Source of the DNA: Candidatus Gastranaerophilales bacterium | Lineage (GTDB): Bacteria; Cyanobacteriota; Vampirovibrionia; Gastranaerophilales; Gastranaerophilaceae | Reading direction: 5' to 3' | NCBI GenBank assembly: GCA_947588745.1 | Contig: CANPYW010000002.1 | Coordinates: forward strand, 55,282-119,281 | DNA length: 64,000 nucleotides | Shown here: piece by piece, positions 1-9,605 of the stretch | How the letters are laid out: every line of letters begins with the position of its first letter | Numbering within the stretch: position 1 is the first letter of the stretch | Program-made: the position numbers and the translations under genes | Notes under the pieces: model-generated | The model's input: the letters and a program-made list of their open reading frames with translations, nothing else | What the model was told of the DNA's origin: nothing | The model's database searches: none

Positions 1-114
1 AAAAGAGTTAAAAAACTCCCATTTTTCTTTCAATGAAAATATTTCTATATTGATATTAGATTTAAAATTATTCAAATTATTACCTTTTAATTTTAATTAC
101 AGATTTTATTATAT
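1..114. other. window edge, non-coding
   Basis: AT-rich non-coding stretch before the first gene. Bases 5-18 form a short inverted repeat (GAGTT, loop, AACTC) which, read on the minus strand, is followed by a T run at the window edge. It could be the terminator of a minus-strand transcript, but the arms are only five bases and the window ends there. Confidence 0.3.
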
Positions 115-147
115 ATGATTTATAATTTTTTGTGCTACCATATTCGT

Positions 148-933
148 ATGACTAACTATATTTTACCGTTAATGCTTACATTGTTTGCCGGAATGTCCAC
201 CTTAACAGGCGGATTTATTACTTTCTTTGTTAAACGAAACAACTTAAAAGCTTTATCTGTGGGATTAGGTTTTTCTGCGGGAGTTATGGTTTATATAAGT
301 TTGAATGAACTTATGAATGAAGCTCCACGTATGCTTTCACCCTTTTATTCTTTAATGGGGGCAAAAGCACTGACTTTTACCGGTTTTCTATTTGGCATTA
401 TTATTGCCGTTGTTATAGATTACTTTATCCCCGACCATATTGAATCGGATTTTTTAACTGTTTCAAAAAAGTCCGCACAACGTCATCAAATTAAACGTGC
501 AGGGCTTATAACTGCCTTTGCCGTTACACTTCACAATTTTCCCGAAGGTATGGCAACGTTCCTTGTATCCAGTCAGGATTTAAGACTCGGTATTCCCGTT
601 GCAATCGCTATTGCGATACATAATATACCTGAAGGTATTGCTATAGCACTGCCAATTTTCCACGCAACGGGAAGAAAACGTTTAGCCGTTTTATATTCTT
701 TTGTTTCAGGTATATCTGAACCTGTAGGCGGACTTATCGGGGTACTTTTGTTAAAAACGGTTATGCCAGAACAATGCGTAGGTATTATGACAGCTTCGGT
801 TGCAGGAATTATGGTATATCTTTCTTTTGATACCCTTTTGCCTCTTGCAAGAGAATACGGCGAAAATCACCACGTAATAATTGGCATAGTTTCGGGAATG
901 CTGATTATGGGGTTCGGATTAATTTTTCTGTAA
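148..933 (+). CDS. zupT: ZIP-family metal transporter, ZupT-like
   Basis: Inner-membrane uptake of zinc and other divalent metals. The protein is almost entirely hydrophobic, with about eight membrane segments. It has both ZIP signature helices, HNFPEG near residue 129 and HNIPEG near residue 158, whose His, Asn and Glu residues form the metal site in this family, plus an SEPVGG segment near residue 190. I chose the ATG at 148 (261 aa, close to the usual 255-265) over the in-frame ATG at 115, because the extra 11 residues (MIYNFLCYHIR) do not resemble the family N-terminus; neither start has a clear ribosome binding site. It converges on the acetyltransferase gene, overlapping its 3' end by 15 bases. 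Substrate specificity cannot be told from sequence. Confidence 0.93.
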   Translation: MTNYILPLMLTLFAGMSTLTGGFITFFVKRNNLKALSVGLGFSAGVMVYISLNELMNEAPRMLSPFYSLMGAKALTFTGFLFGIIIAVVIDYFIPDHIESDFLTVSKKSAQRHQIKRAGLITAFAVTLHNFPEGMATFLVSSQDLRLGIPVAIAIAIHNIPEGIAIALPIFHATGRKRLAVLYSFVSGISEPVGGLIGVLLLKTVMPEQCVGIMTASVAGIMVYLSFDTLLPLAREYGENHHVIIGIVSGMLIMGFGLIFL

Positions 934-1425
934 TTCATACTCCATAATATAATCATCCATCACAAATCCGCTTCCGATATCGGTTACGACTGCATCTACT
1001 TTTTTAAAGCCCCACGCTTCATAGGCTTTTATCGTATCCACATTATTTTTATTAACTGTTAATTGTATTACTTTTTTATTGTATTTTTGTGCATATTGCT
1101 TTATTTTTTTTAATGCAAGCTTTCCGCAGCCAATTCCTCTAAAATCTTGTACCAGATACAATTTTGATAAAAATAAATAATCTTTCTGCAATTTTACGCC
1201 AAAATATCCGATTTCAGATTTATTATTATCATCATAAAAAATATTATAAGTATAGTTTTCATCATCAATTTGACGGTTAATAGCATCAACTGATTGAAAC
1301 TTTTTAAGCATATAATCTACTTGTTCAACTCCGATTATTGCCGGCCAATACTCATGCCAGATATTTGAAGCTAATTGAGCTAACTCTTTTATATCATCTT
1401 GTGTTTTTATTTCTTTAAATTTCAT
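919..1425 (-). CDS. GNAT-family N-acetyltransferase
   Basis: Cytoplasmic acetyltransferase of the GNAT fold. The acetyl-CoA binding motif A is visible as V-x-D-F-R-G-I-G-C-G around residues 92-101 (Q/R-x-x-G-x-G/A consensus), followed by a helix and the typical NxxTIxxYExxGF segment near residues 128-140. The length, 168 aa, is normal. The closest general type is the small-molecule or polyamine acetylating (PaiA-like) group, but the acceptor cannot be assigned. It lies 9 bases downstream of the histidine phosphatase gene on the same strand and is probably cotranscribed with it. Confidence 0.85.
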   Translation of the reverse strand: MKFKEIKTQDDIKELAQLASNIWHEYWPAIIGVEQVDYMLKKFQSVDAINRQIDDENYTYNIFYDDNNKSEIGYFGVKLQKDYLFLSKLYLVQDFRGIGCGKLALKKIKQYAQKYNKKVIQLTVNKNNVDTIKAYEAWGFKKVDAVVTDIGSGFVMDDYIMEYELQKN

Positions 1426-1434
1426 ACTTCTGCC

Positions 1435-2058
1435 TTAAATTGGAATGTATGAAGAATACACTAAACTTGCAAAATCCGTATAATAACTTATTTGCGTAGC
1501 ACTGCCTGTAGGAACATATACTTTAAACTGATGTTTTAAAGGTATATGTAGTGCATTTGCGATAGCAGCCTGTATTACTTCACCATGTGTAATAATAATC
1601 AATCTTTTTGAAAGATTTTTTTCTATTATATCACAAATACAGTCATCAACTCGTTTGTTTAATTCCTGCGTGGTTTCACCTCCGTCGGGATAATAATTTT
1701 CAGGATTTTTGTGATATTCATCAAGCATTTGCGGATATTTTTTTTCTATTTCTTCAAAAGATAAACCGCTCCATATCCCATTTCTGCGGCTTGTAAGCCC
1801 GGGTAATAATTCAAAATCTTTTTTACATACCGATGATATTATTTCAGCACTCTGTACGGTTCTTAATGCCGTACTTGAATATATTTTATCTATTTTTAAT
1901 CCTTTATTTTTAATCCATGCGGCTATTTTTTCCATTTGATATTTGCCATTAACATTTAATGCAGGATAACTTTCATCATCAAACAATCTGTTTTCTTCAG
2001 TATTAATAGTTGCCCCATGGCGTATAAAAGTTATTTTACATTTTCTTTTAAATAGCAT
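1435..2058 (-). CDS. histidine phosphatase (phosphoglycerate mutase superfamily)
   Basis: Phosphatase or mutase working through a phospho-histidine. The catalytic RHG motif lies at residues 13-15 (FIRHGAT), an S-S-x-x-x-R-x-x-x-S/T-A segment near residues 61-72 supplies the second phosphate-binding Arg, and the second catalytic His is in THGEV near residue 158. At 207 aa it matches the CobC/GpmB-like clade rather than the larger cofactor-dependent mutases. The substrate is unknown: no cobalamin genes are nearby. First gene of a two-gene unit with the downstream GNAT gene. Confidence 0.87.
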   Translation of the reverse strand: MLFKRKCKITFIRHGATINTEENRLFDDESYPALNVNGKYQMEKIAAWIKNKGLKIDKIYSSTALRTVQSAEIISSVCKKDFELLPGLTSRRNGIWSGLSFEEIEKKYPQMLDEYHKNPENYYPDGGETTQELNKRVDDCICDIIEKNLSKRLIIITHGEVIQAAIANALHIPLKHQFKVYVPTGSATQISYYTDFASLVYSSYIPI

Positions 2059-2234
2059 ATTTACCTCAATTTCATATATATAATTCCTTAAATTTAGCTT
2101 TTATAAACATCCATGGTTCAATTAAATTTATTTAGTGTTTTACTGCCTTTTCATTCTTTTTTCTTTCTTTCCAAAAAGAAATAATAACTGTTTTTTATTT
2201 AATATACAATGTATAATTAAAAAGAGGCTGAGGT
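2059..2234. promoter_or_regulatory. divergent intergenic region with candidate -10 element
   Basis: 176-base spacer between the divergent phosphatase and nth genes. On the plus strand a perfect TATAAT lies at 2212-2217, 17 bases before the nth start codon, with no good -35 partner. An AGAGG ribosome binding site follows it directly. If this is the real promoter the nth leader is very short. Confidence 0.35.
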
Positions 2235-2876
2235 ATGATAAAAAATTTTAATAAAATCATTCAAAATATAAAAAAAATGGATTTACCGCAAACGGATTTT
2301 GTTAAATTTATGGAAGATATTCATGACCCGTTTATTGTGCTTATAGCTTGTATTCTTTCTTTAAGAACAAACGACAGAACCACATATCCTGCAACGATGA
2401 GAATGCTTGAACTCGGCAAAACACCCGAAGATTTTTTAAATGTTTCACTTGCAGATTTAGAAAAAGCAATATACCCCGTAGGTTTTTATAAAAATAAAGC
2501 AAAACAAATTTTGGATATTGCAAAAGAACTTTATACAAATTACAACAGTGTTGTGCCTAACGAGATTGAAGAATTGATTAAATTTAAAGGAGTGGGCAGG
2601 AAAACGGCAAATCTGGTTCAAGCAAAAGGATACGGAATGCCAAGCATTTGCGTTGACGTGCATGTTCACCGCATATCAAACCGATTGGGGCTTGTTTCGA
2701 CAAAAACTCCGGAAGAAACAGAATTTGCACTTAAAGAAAATCTCCCAAAATCCTGCTGGTCAGAAATTAATACTCTGTTTGTAACTTTAGGGCAGAACAT
2801 CTGCAAACCGTCTAAACCGTTATGTTCAAAATGCCTGTTATGCGAATTTTGCAAAAATTTTAAATTAACCGATTAA
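2235..2876 (+). CDS. nth: endonuclease III (DNA glycosylase/AP lyase)
   Basis: Base-excision repair enzyme removing oxidised pyrimidines and cutting at abasic sites. The helix-hairpin-helix with the catalytic lysine is visible at about residues 116-127 (KFKGVGRKTANL), and the catalytic aspartate in VDVHVHR near residue 140. The C-terminal iron-sulfur loop has the correct C-x6-C-x2-C-x5-C spacing (Cys in ICKPSKPLC, SKC and EFC). The length of 213 aa is typical. The 3' end overlaps that of the convergent GIY-YIG gene by 12 bases. Confidence 0.96.
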   Translation: MIKNFNKIIQNIKKMDLPQTDFVKFMEDIHDPFIVLIACILSLRTNDRTTYPATMRMLELGKTPEDFLNVSLADLEKAIYPVGFYKNKAKQILDIAKELYTNYNSVVPNEIEELIKFKGVGRKTANLVQAKGYGMPSICVDVHVHRISNRLGLVSTKTPEETEFALKENLPKSCWSEINTLFVTLGQNICKPSKPLCSKCLLCEFCKNFKLTD

Positions 2877-3119
2877 TTTTTCTTTTTCTTTTCTTGAAAG
2901 ATGTTTTATTCTGTATTCTTCTTTTTGAGCTTCCTGCTTTGTGTCAAATTCTTTTGTATAAACAATTTCAACGGGTGCATTTGCTTTTGTATACTTTGCA
3001 CCTTTACCTTGTTTATGCTGTTCAAATCGTTTCTTTACATCATCGGTATATCCGCAATATAAGGTATTATTAACGGTTAAAAGCATATAAACATAATATT
3101 TTTTATCGGTTTTGAGCAT
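2865..3119 (-). CDS. GIY-YIG domain protein, UPF0213/YhbQ-like
   Basis: Small single-domain GIY-YIG nuclease-fold protein of 84 aa. The YVYML...YCGYT motif (variant of GIY-x(n)-YIG) covers residues 8-24, followed by the conserved R in KKRFEQH and the conserved Glu in EAQKEEYRIKHL near residue 70. Related small proteins are known (E. coli YhbQ), but their cellular role is not settled. The start codon lies inside the 3' end of dusB (17-base overlap), so it is translationally linked to it. Confidence 0.88.
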   Translation of the reverse strand: MLKTDKKYYVYMLLTVNNTLYCGYTDDVKKRFEQHKQGKGAKYTKANAPVEIVYTKEFDTKQEAQKEEYRIKHLSRKEKEKLIG

Positions 3120-4089
3120 TTAGGGCAATTTCTTCCAGAATTTCAATAATTTTATTATAATTAAGCTCTGTTACAAGTTTATATCTGTATTCGGCTCCGT
3201 TTCTTATCCCTTTTATATAATAAGGATAAAATTTTCTCATAAATTTTATACCGTTTTCTTCGCCTCGAAATGATATTTGAGAGTCCAAATGTTCTTTTAT
3301 CATTTTTAATTTTTCATTTATATCGGGTTCAGGCAGCTTAACTCCCTCGTTTAAATATGTTTCCGTTCTGGAAATTAAAGATAAATCGCCCATTATGCCC
3401 CTTCCAATCGCAATTCCGTCTGCTTTTGAAAGTTCCAGGCATTTTTCCGCCGTTTCAATACTTGTAATATCACCGTTCGCAAAATACGGAATATCAATAT
3501 TCCCACGTAATTTTGCAATTTCTTCCCAATCTGCATTGCCGGAATACATTTGTGAACGTGTTCTTCCATGAATGGTAACCGCACTTATGCCGGAATTTTG
3601 CATTAGCTGTGCAAATTCTACAAAGTTCTTTTCTTCTTGGCTCCAACCCAATCGGAACTTACAGGTTACAGGCACGTTAACGCTTTCTTTAACTGCAATA
3701 ACAATATCTTTTGCAAGCTCCGGAGTCCGCATTAACGAACAACCGTCCTGCCCTTTTACAATTTTATTTATGGGACATCCCATATTAATATCTATTACGG
3801 AAGCTTTTTCTTCCAATAATTTTGCTGATTTCGCCATAAGCTCCGGCTTATGTCCCTCTATTTGAAATGCAATCGGGAATTCTTGACCGTTTGTATAATT
3901 GATTAAAGTTTCATTATGTTGAACTAATGCCTCTGAACTTATCATCTCCGTTGTAAGCAAACAAGTTTTTGAATACTTTCTTATAAGCTGTCTTAGCACA
4001 AAATCGGTAATTCCCGCCATTGGAGCAAGCGAAACGCAGCTGTTTATTGTTACATTTCCTATTTTCGTCTGCTTTATCTGAACCGGCAT
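3103..4089 (-). CDS. dusB: tRNA-dihydrouridine synthase
   Basis: FMN-dependent reduction of uridine to dihydrouridine in tRNA. The family N-terminus LAPMAGITDFVLR is at residues 21-33, the MGCPINKIVKGQDG segment with the active-site Cys near residue 100, and the flavin phosphate-binding C-terminal motifs YFANGDI and AIGRG follow. The length of 328 aa and the motif set fit the bacterial DusB group. The start codon overlaps the stop of the upstream TPR gene as TAATG, showing a TPR-dusB-GIY-YIG operon. Confidence 0.94.
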   Translation of the reverse strand: MPVQIKQTKIGNVTINSCVSLAPMAGITDFVLRQLIRKYSKTCLLTTEMISSEALVQHNETLINYTNGQEFPIAFQIEGHKPELMAKSAKLLEEKASVIDINMGCPINKIVKGQDGCSLMRTPELAKDIVIAVKESVNVPVTCKFRLGWSQEEKNFVEFAQLMQNSGISAVTIHGRTRSQMYSGNADWEEIAKLRGNIDIPYFANGDITSIETAEKCLELSKADGIAIGRGIMGDLSLISRTETYLNEGVKLPEPDINEKLKMIKEHLDSQISFRGEENGIKFMRKFYPYYIKGIRNGAEYRYKLVTELNYNKIIEILEEIALNAQNR

Positions 4090-6209
4090 TATTTTATCTC
4101 ATCAATTCTCGATTGTGCATATTTTTTATATTCGTCATCCTGATTGGAAAGTTCTACAAATTTTTGATAGTTCTGCTTTGCACTCGCATAATTGCCTAAA
4201 GAATCATAATCCACACCTATGGAATAATATGCAATTACCATATCAGGAGCATAAGTCAACACCGATTTATAATCAGCTATTGCTTTTTGATAATTATTCA
4301 AAGCGTCATGGGATAATGCTCTGTAATAATATGCATTTGCATTTGAGCTGTCCGTTTTTATAACTTTATCCAATAACGCAACCGCCTCATTGTATTTTTG
4401 CTTATCATACAATTCAACTGCCTGATTAAGCGTATCCTCGGCAAGTTTTGAGTTAATATATTTTGAAAGTTCTTTTGCCTGCGTTGAATTCGGATTTTTA
4501 CTTAATGCCATTTCGATATATGTTTTTGCACTGTTTATATCGTTATCATCGGCATATAATGCGGCTATATAATAAGGTAAATCCGCATTTTTACTATCCA
4601 ATTCCATGGCCTGCTTATAATAACTTATAGCTTGAGCTTTATCATTCAATGATTGATATGATGCGGCTATTCCTATTAAAGACTCTGCAGTCGGCGGGGT
4701 TATCTTTTTATACTGCTCTATTGCTTTTTGATAATCTCCGCTTTCATATAAATTTGAAGCTGTATTTATCTCATTTGCCATATTTTCTTGAGCAATAATA
4801 TCATACTGCTTCTTTACAAGTTGATTATCCGGTGCAAGTTCCTGAGCCTGTTTTATTACATTAAATGCTTCTATATAGTTTTTCTTTTGTCTGTATACCT
4901 GAGATAAATTTATATACGCATCAATATTGTTATTATCCAATTTAATCGTTTGCTTATAATATACAATCGCATCATCTAATTTATTCGCTTTATGAAGCTC
5001 ATAAGCAAATTCATAACAATTTGCCGCCGTCAAAGGTTCTGACTGCAAATTTTTATACATATAGTCTAAAACTTTATCCGCAGGCATTGTTTCTTTTATT
5101 ATTTGGAATAATTCAGCTTTTGCGGTTGTATTTTTTGGGTCTATTTTTAATATGTTTTGATAAACTTCCTGTGCCTCATCGTTTTTGTTCAAATATTTTA
5201 AACATTCACCTTTATAAAGCAGCACATTAACATTTTTAGGCGATGACTCCAATATTGAATTATATGTATTTATTGCCACGTCATATTTTTTCTGTTCCTG
5301 ATACAATGTTCCTATGTTTATTTTGGTATTTATGTTGCTTGGATTAAGAGTTTCAGCCTTTTTGTATTCGGCTAAAGCCTCATTATATCTTTTCTCTTTT
5401 TGAAAAACAACGCCTAAATTAGCATGAGCTTCCGCATCTTTCGAATTTTCATCCACCTTTTTCTGCCAAATGCGTTCTAATGCCATTAATATATCTTCTC
5501 TTTCAGAAGAAGTATTTAGTGCATAACTGTATTCGTTTAATGCTGCACTATAATTATTAAGCTGTTCATATATTCTTGCAATTTTTAGATGTGTATCAGT
5601 ATCTTTTGCATCCGTTTCCAATGCCGTTTTATAAAAATTTACCGCTTTTTCGGGTCTGTTAAATATGTTATAAATATCACCAATTGATATATTCGCATCT
5701 TTTTTATATTTTTCGTTGTTTAATAATTGATAATAATCGTAAGCGGAAGCCGCAAATTCACCTTTCAGCCTTGATTTTTTCGCTTCACTATATCTTTTAT
5801 CAGGTGTAATTGCACCTTTTGTTGCTTCCAAAGAGGAAAGATTTTTCTCCATTGCAGCTATTGATTGTGCAGCAGTTGAAATAGAACTGCCCGCATAGTA
5901 TTTAATAAAAAACAATGCGGATTTTATGTCAGATATCGCACTGTCTATATTTTTAGCGGTATTATTATAATACACTGCCCTCATATTATATGCATTTGAT
6001 AAACCTATCAAAGCGGAAGTATCATTCGGATTTGTTCTTATAGCTTTTTTAAATTCTGATATTGCACTTGAATATTGTGAATTTTTCAAATATTTGTTAC
6101 CTTGTAGATAATTCGGATTTTCTACGTAATTATCATCATATACAGTTTGTGCAAATGATAAATTTTGAAAAAATACCGCTACCGCAAATAATACAAACAA
6201 TTTTTTCAT
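4089..6209 (-). CDS. large exported TPR-repeat protein
   Basis: 706-residue protein with a Sec signal peptide (MKK, hydrophobic stretch, cleavage likely after SFA near residue 20), so it acts outside the cytoplasm. The rest is consecutive tetratricopeptide repeats, with recognisable units such as A-L-x-x-Y-x-x-A-L-x-x-x-P from about residue 35 to the end. TPR arrays are protein-protein docking scaffolds; no enzymatic domain is visible. It is the first gene of the operon with dusB. The linkage to a tRNA-modifying enzyme is probably incidental. The partner protein is unknown. Confidence 0.9.
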   Translation of the reverse strand: MKKLFVLFAVAVFFQNLSFAQTVYDDNYVENPNYLQGNKYLKNSQYSSAISEFKKAIRTNPNDTSALIGLSNAYNMRAVYYNNTAKNIDSAISDIKSALFFIKYYAGSSISTAAQSIAAMEKNLSSLEATKGAITPDKRYSEAKKSRLKGEFAASAYDYYQLLNNEKYKKDANISIGDIYNIFNRPEKAVNFYKTALETDAKDTDTHLKIARIYEQLNNYSAALNEYSYALNTSSEREDILMALERIWQKKVDENSKDAEAHANLGVVFQKEKRYNEALAEYKKAETLNPSNINTKINIGTLYQEQKKYDVAINTYNSILESSPKNVNVLLYKGECLKYLNKNDEAQEVYQNILKIDPKNTTAKAELFQIIKETMPADKVLDYMYKNLQSEPLTAANCYEFAYELHKANKLDDAIVYYKQTIKLDNNNIDAYINLSQVYRQKKNYIEAFNVIKQAQELAPDNQLVKKQYDIIAQENMANEINTASNLYESGDYQKAIEQYKKITPPTAESLIGIAASYQSLNDKAQAISYYKQAMELDSKNADLPYYIAALYADDNDINSAKTYIEMALSKNPNSTQAKELSKYINSKLAEDTLNQAVELYDKQKYNEAVALLDKVIKTDSSNANAYYYRALSHDALNNYQKAIADYKSVLTYAPDMVIAYYSIGVDYDSLGNYASAKQNYQKFVELSNQDDEYKKYAQSRIDEIK

Positions 6210-6305
6210 TAATTCACTCTCCTACATATTTTCTCTATTTTATATCAAGAATTAAATTCTGCCTATAGTTAAAAAGAATATTCATAATTTCTTAAAAATC
6301 CGAAT

Positions 6306-6340
6306 AAAAAAAGGAGAATAAACATTTATTCTCCTTTTTT
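6306..6340 (-). terminator. rho-independent terminator after thrS
   Basis: Perfect inverted repeat GGAGAATAAA / TTTATTCTCC at 6313-6334 with a two-base loop core, flanked by an A run on the left and a T run on the right. It therefore has a T tract in both directions. It sits directly downstream of thrS (minus strand) and upstream of the TPR operon. Confidence 0.85.
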
Positions 6341-6355
6341 GTCCGACTTTAAAAT

Positions 6356-8137
6356 TTATAATGCTAAATCCTGAGATTTTGTCTTTATCTTTTCTAATGC
6401 TTTATTGATAAATTCGTCAACAGATAATGTACCTGCTTCGCCTATGCCTCTAATTCTTACGGCAACTTGATTTGCTGCGGCTTCTTTATCACCTACAACA
6501 AGTACATAAGGTATTTTCTTATCCTGAAGTGCTTCTCTAATCTTATAATTCATACTTTCACTTCTGTCATCAAGTTTTACTCTTATCCCTGCTTCAAATA
6601 ATTTATCATATATTTGTTTTGCATAATCATTATGACGTTCCGCAATCGGGACTATACATACCTGTCCGGGAGCAAGCCACATCGGGAAAGCACCTGCATA
6701 ATGTTCTATAAGTATACCGTGGAAACGTTCCATAGAACCGAATATTACTCTGTGAAGCATAACAGGGGTTTTAAGCTGCCCGTCTTTATCCTGATATTTA
6801 ATATCAAATCTTTCGGGTAAATTAAAATCCAACTGAATTGTCGCACACTGCCATGTTCTGCCTATAGCATCTTTTACTTTAAAATCTATCTTCGGCCCGT
6901 AGAATGCACCGTCACCCTCATTTATTTCATAATGCATTCCTCGTTTATCCATGGCTTCTTTTAAACCTGCCTCGGCAAGCTCCCAATTGGAAAGCTCTCC
7001 GACATAACTGTCGGGTCTTGTGGATAGTTCCACTTCAAAGCTCATATTAAATATTTTCATTGTGTCTGCAACAAAATCAATGATATTGTTTATTTCATCA
7101 ACGAGCTGCTCCGGTGTGCAGAATATATGTGCATCATCTTGCGTAAAGCCCTGAACTCTGGTTAAACCTGATAAAGCACCTGATTTTTCTTTTCTGTATA
7201 CGGTTCCCAATTCTGCCATTCTTAACGGTAACGACCTGTACGAATGTCTTTCCGATTGATAAATCATAATATGGAAGGGACAATTCATAGGTTTAACAAT
7301 GAACTGTTCTTCATCATCGTTTTCTTTTTGAATGAAAAACATATTTTCTTTGTAATGGTCAATGTGTCCCGATAATTCCCACAATTTTGATTTGGCAATT
7401 TGAGGAGTATGAACTATTACATACCCTCTTTTTCTGTGTTCCGTTCTCCAGTAATTTTCTATTTCTTCTCTTACTATTGATAAATTAGGATGCCACAATA
7501 CCAATCCTCCGCCGATTTCTTCTCTTACGGAGAATAAATCCAATTGTGCACCCAGCTTTCTGTGATCCCTTTTTTGTGCTTCTTCCATTAAGGTCAAATA
7601 CGCTTCTAAATCTTCTTTATTCCAAAATGCGGTTGCATATATTCTTTGAAGCATTTTGTTTTTTTCATTTCCTCTCCAATATGCACCTGCCGTTTTTAAT
7701 AATTTTATGGCATTTCCCTTTATATATGTTGTATTCGGAAGATGCGGGCCTGAACATAAATCGTTAAACAGAATATTGCCTTCTTTATCTTTTGTCAAAT
7801 AAAGAGTCGGATTATCGTTCTTATGCTCTTCCAAAAGCTCTGCTTTATATATTTCACCTTGTGATTTAAACTCGTCAATTTGTTTTTGAACATCAGGGAT
7901 TTCGTATCTTTCAAACGTTAAATTCTGTTTTATTATATTTTTCATTTCGGCTTCAATTTTGGCTAAATCTTCTTCCGTAAAAGAATGACCTTCCAAATCA
8001 AAATCATAATAAAAACCGTTATCTATTGCAGGCCCTATGGCAAGCTTGGCATTCGGAAACAATTTTTGAACGGCCTGTGCCATTATGTGAGAAGTTGAAT
8101 GCCTTAATATATGCAAAGTTTCGTTATTTTTTTCCAT
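6356..8137 (-). CDS. thrS: threonyl-tRNA synthetase lacking the TGS domain
   Basis: Charges tRNA-Thr. The protein begins almost directly at the editing domain: HSTSH (HxxxH zinc motif) at residues 13-17 and CSGPHLP near residue 128. The class II catalytic core follows: motif 2 with YRKEKSGALSGLTRVQGF, the zinc-binding MNCPFH, and the C-terminal anticodon-binding domain. At 593 aa it is about 50 residues shorter than E. coli ThrRS because the N-terminal TGS (N1) domain is absent. Only 37 bases separate it from the upstream DUF4127 gene, so there is no room for a missed N-terminus. ThrRS forms without N1 are known. Last gene of the WYL-WYL-DUF4127-thrS run. Confidence 0.96.
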   Translation of the reverse strand: MEKNNETLHILRHSTSHIMAQAVQKLFPNAKLAIGPAIDNGFYYDFDLEGHSFTEEDLAKIEAEMKNIIKQNLTFERYEIPDVQKQIDEFKSQGEIYKAELLEEHKNDNPTLYLTKDKEGNILFNDLCSGPHLPNTTYIKGNAIKLLKTAGAYWRGNEKNKMLQRIYATAFWNKEDLEAYLTLMEEAQKRDHRKLGAQLDLFSVREEIGGGLVLWHPNLSIVREEIENYWRTEHRKRGYVIVHTPQIAKSKLWELSGHIDHYKENMFFIQKENDDEEQFIVKPMNCPFHIMIYQSERHSYRSLPLRMAELGTVYRKEKSGALSGLTRVQGFTQDDAHIFCTPEQLVDEINNIIDFVADTMKIFNMSFEVELSTRPDSYVGELSNWELAEAGLKEAMDKRGMHYEINEGDGAFYGPKIDFKVKDAIGRTWQCATIQLDFNLPERFDIKYQDKDGQLKTPVMLHRVIFGSMERFHGILIEHYAGAFPMWLAPGQVCIVPIAERHNDYAKQIYDKLFEAGIRVKLDDRSESMNYKIREALQDKKIPYVLVVGDKEAAANQVAVRIRGIGEAGTLSVDEFINKALEKIKTKSQDLAL

Positions 8138-8174
8138 ACTTTTTCCCTTTTATAGCTCTATAAAACTTAATATA

Positions 8175-9605
8175 TCACTCATAAAATAATATATCAACAA
8201 ACGCAACATTTGTGTATTTTTTGGATATATTGATTTCAATTTCAAAAAATCTGTTCCATGGAAATTTATATTTAATTTCCATATTTTTAAATGCAAATGC
8301 TTTTAACAGCCTTTCTTCATATTTATGCATCATTTCTTTTACAATACCGTTTGTTAAATTTACCTTTTTAATCTTTATTTTCTGTCTTACATTTGCCTGA
8401 TATGCCCAATCATCCAATAATCTTGTAAGTTGTAATATATCAAAAGCTTCTCGATTAGGTAATTTTGCACCGTAATATATCAAAGCCGACGAAACTGCAC
8501 TGCCTAACGTATTTCCGGTTGTATTCCAAGCCGTATATCCATAAAATTCCTTTAAATCACTTTTCGATAATAATTTATTTATAAAACTGTTATCACTGCC
8601 GTTTGCATTTAAGATATCCGCAATAAAGTACGGTTTATCGGGTATAATAATATCTTTTTTACCAAAGCCTTGTTCTTCAATTCCCATAACAAGCTCGCCC
8701 TGAGCATTTTTAAAGTTATTTACAATCATTATCAAATCACATTCAGCTTTGTTTGCTGCCACTACCCCGCCCGATAATTCGATTGCGGATTTTACGGACT
8801 CTTTTACGGTAATATCTTCATATCTTGAAATTTTGTTTATACTTTCAGGATTTGTATAAACGGGGAAAATTTTTACATGTTTTTTTTCTGAGATTGCTCT
8901 TGAAAGAAGATTTATAGGTATTTCATCAGCACCTGTTTTTATAAAAATATTCTTAGCATCTTTTGATAATTTTTTAAGTTCTTCGGCTTCCTTTACGTTA
9001 AATCCGTATTCGGCACAATCATCTTTAGATAAAACCAAAGTATTAAAAATATTTTTTTGAGCAAGCTCAATATAATATTTATTAATTTCAAAATTGCGTT
9101 TTCTTGTTTGAAGATAATCATCCATAATATCTTTGGGAATACCGTATTTTTTATAATCCGTATCATTTGATTTATGATTATTAAATGAATACTCAAAAAT
9201 CTTTGTTCCGTATTTATCCCAATACTCTTTTTCTTCTTCGTTGATATTATTGTTTGAAATTCGCATAATGCTCGAAAAAGCATATACGGAAGCTTTATGA
9301 GCAATTGCTATTTCAATAAATTTGTTTATTCTGTTTTTTATTATGTTAACTTTATCATCAGTTCTTCTGGAAGAAATTAAACCACCATAAGCAATAGTAT
9401 CAAGACTACAGACTATAATATCTATATTTTTTAAATTTCTCAGCCAATCAAATATTAAAGGCACATAAGCCTGCGACGTTAAACTGCCCATAAATTCCCG
9501 ATTTGGAATTAGCAATTCATAAACATTATCTAAATCAACAATTTGCTTTGGAAGCTGATAACAGACCGGTCTGTTATCTATAGGTATAAATGCTATTCTT
9601 TTCAT
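8175..9605 (-). CDS. DUF4127 family protein
   Basis: 476-residue protein recognised as DUF4127 from its N-terminus (RIAFIPIDNRPVC, residues 3-15, then LIPNREFMGSL) and its conserved internal segments (SLDTIAYGGLISSR near residue 66, and WNTTGNTLGSA near residue 360). No signal peptide or membrane segment is seen. Members occur in Firmicutes and related gut bacteria; the biochemical function is not established to my knowledge. Its start overlaps the stop of the upstream WYL gene as TAATG, so it is translationally coupled to two putative transcription regulators and could be part of the pathway they sense. Confidence 0.82.
   Translation of the reverse strand: MKRIAFIPIDNRPVCYQLPKQIVDLDNVYELLIPNREFMGSLTSQAYVPLIFDWLRNLKNIDIIVCSLDTIAYGGLISSRRTDDKVNIIKNRINKFIEIAIAHKASVYAFSSIMRISNNNINEEEKEYWDKYGTKIFEYSFNNHKSNDTDYKKYGIPKDIMDDYLQTRKRNFEINKYYIELAQKNIFNTLVLSKDDCAEYGFNVKEAEELKKLSKDAKNIFIKTGADEIPINLLSRAISEKKHVKIFPVYTNPESINKISRYEDITVKESVKSAIELSGGVVAANKAECDLIMIVNNFKNAQGELVMGIEEQGFGKKDIIIPDKPYFIADILNANGSDNSFINKLLSKSDLKEFYGYTAWNTTGNTLGSAVSSALIYYGAKLPNREAFDILQLTRLLDDWAYQANVRQKIKIKKVNLTNGIVKEMMHKYEERLLKAFAFKNMEIKYKFPWNRFFEIEINISKKYTNVAFVDILFYE

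Noticed and set aside
115..147. Upstream ATG of the zinc transporter
   Set aside because: The 11 extra residues do not match ZupT N-termini and no ribosome binding site precedes it.
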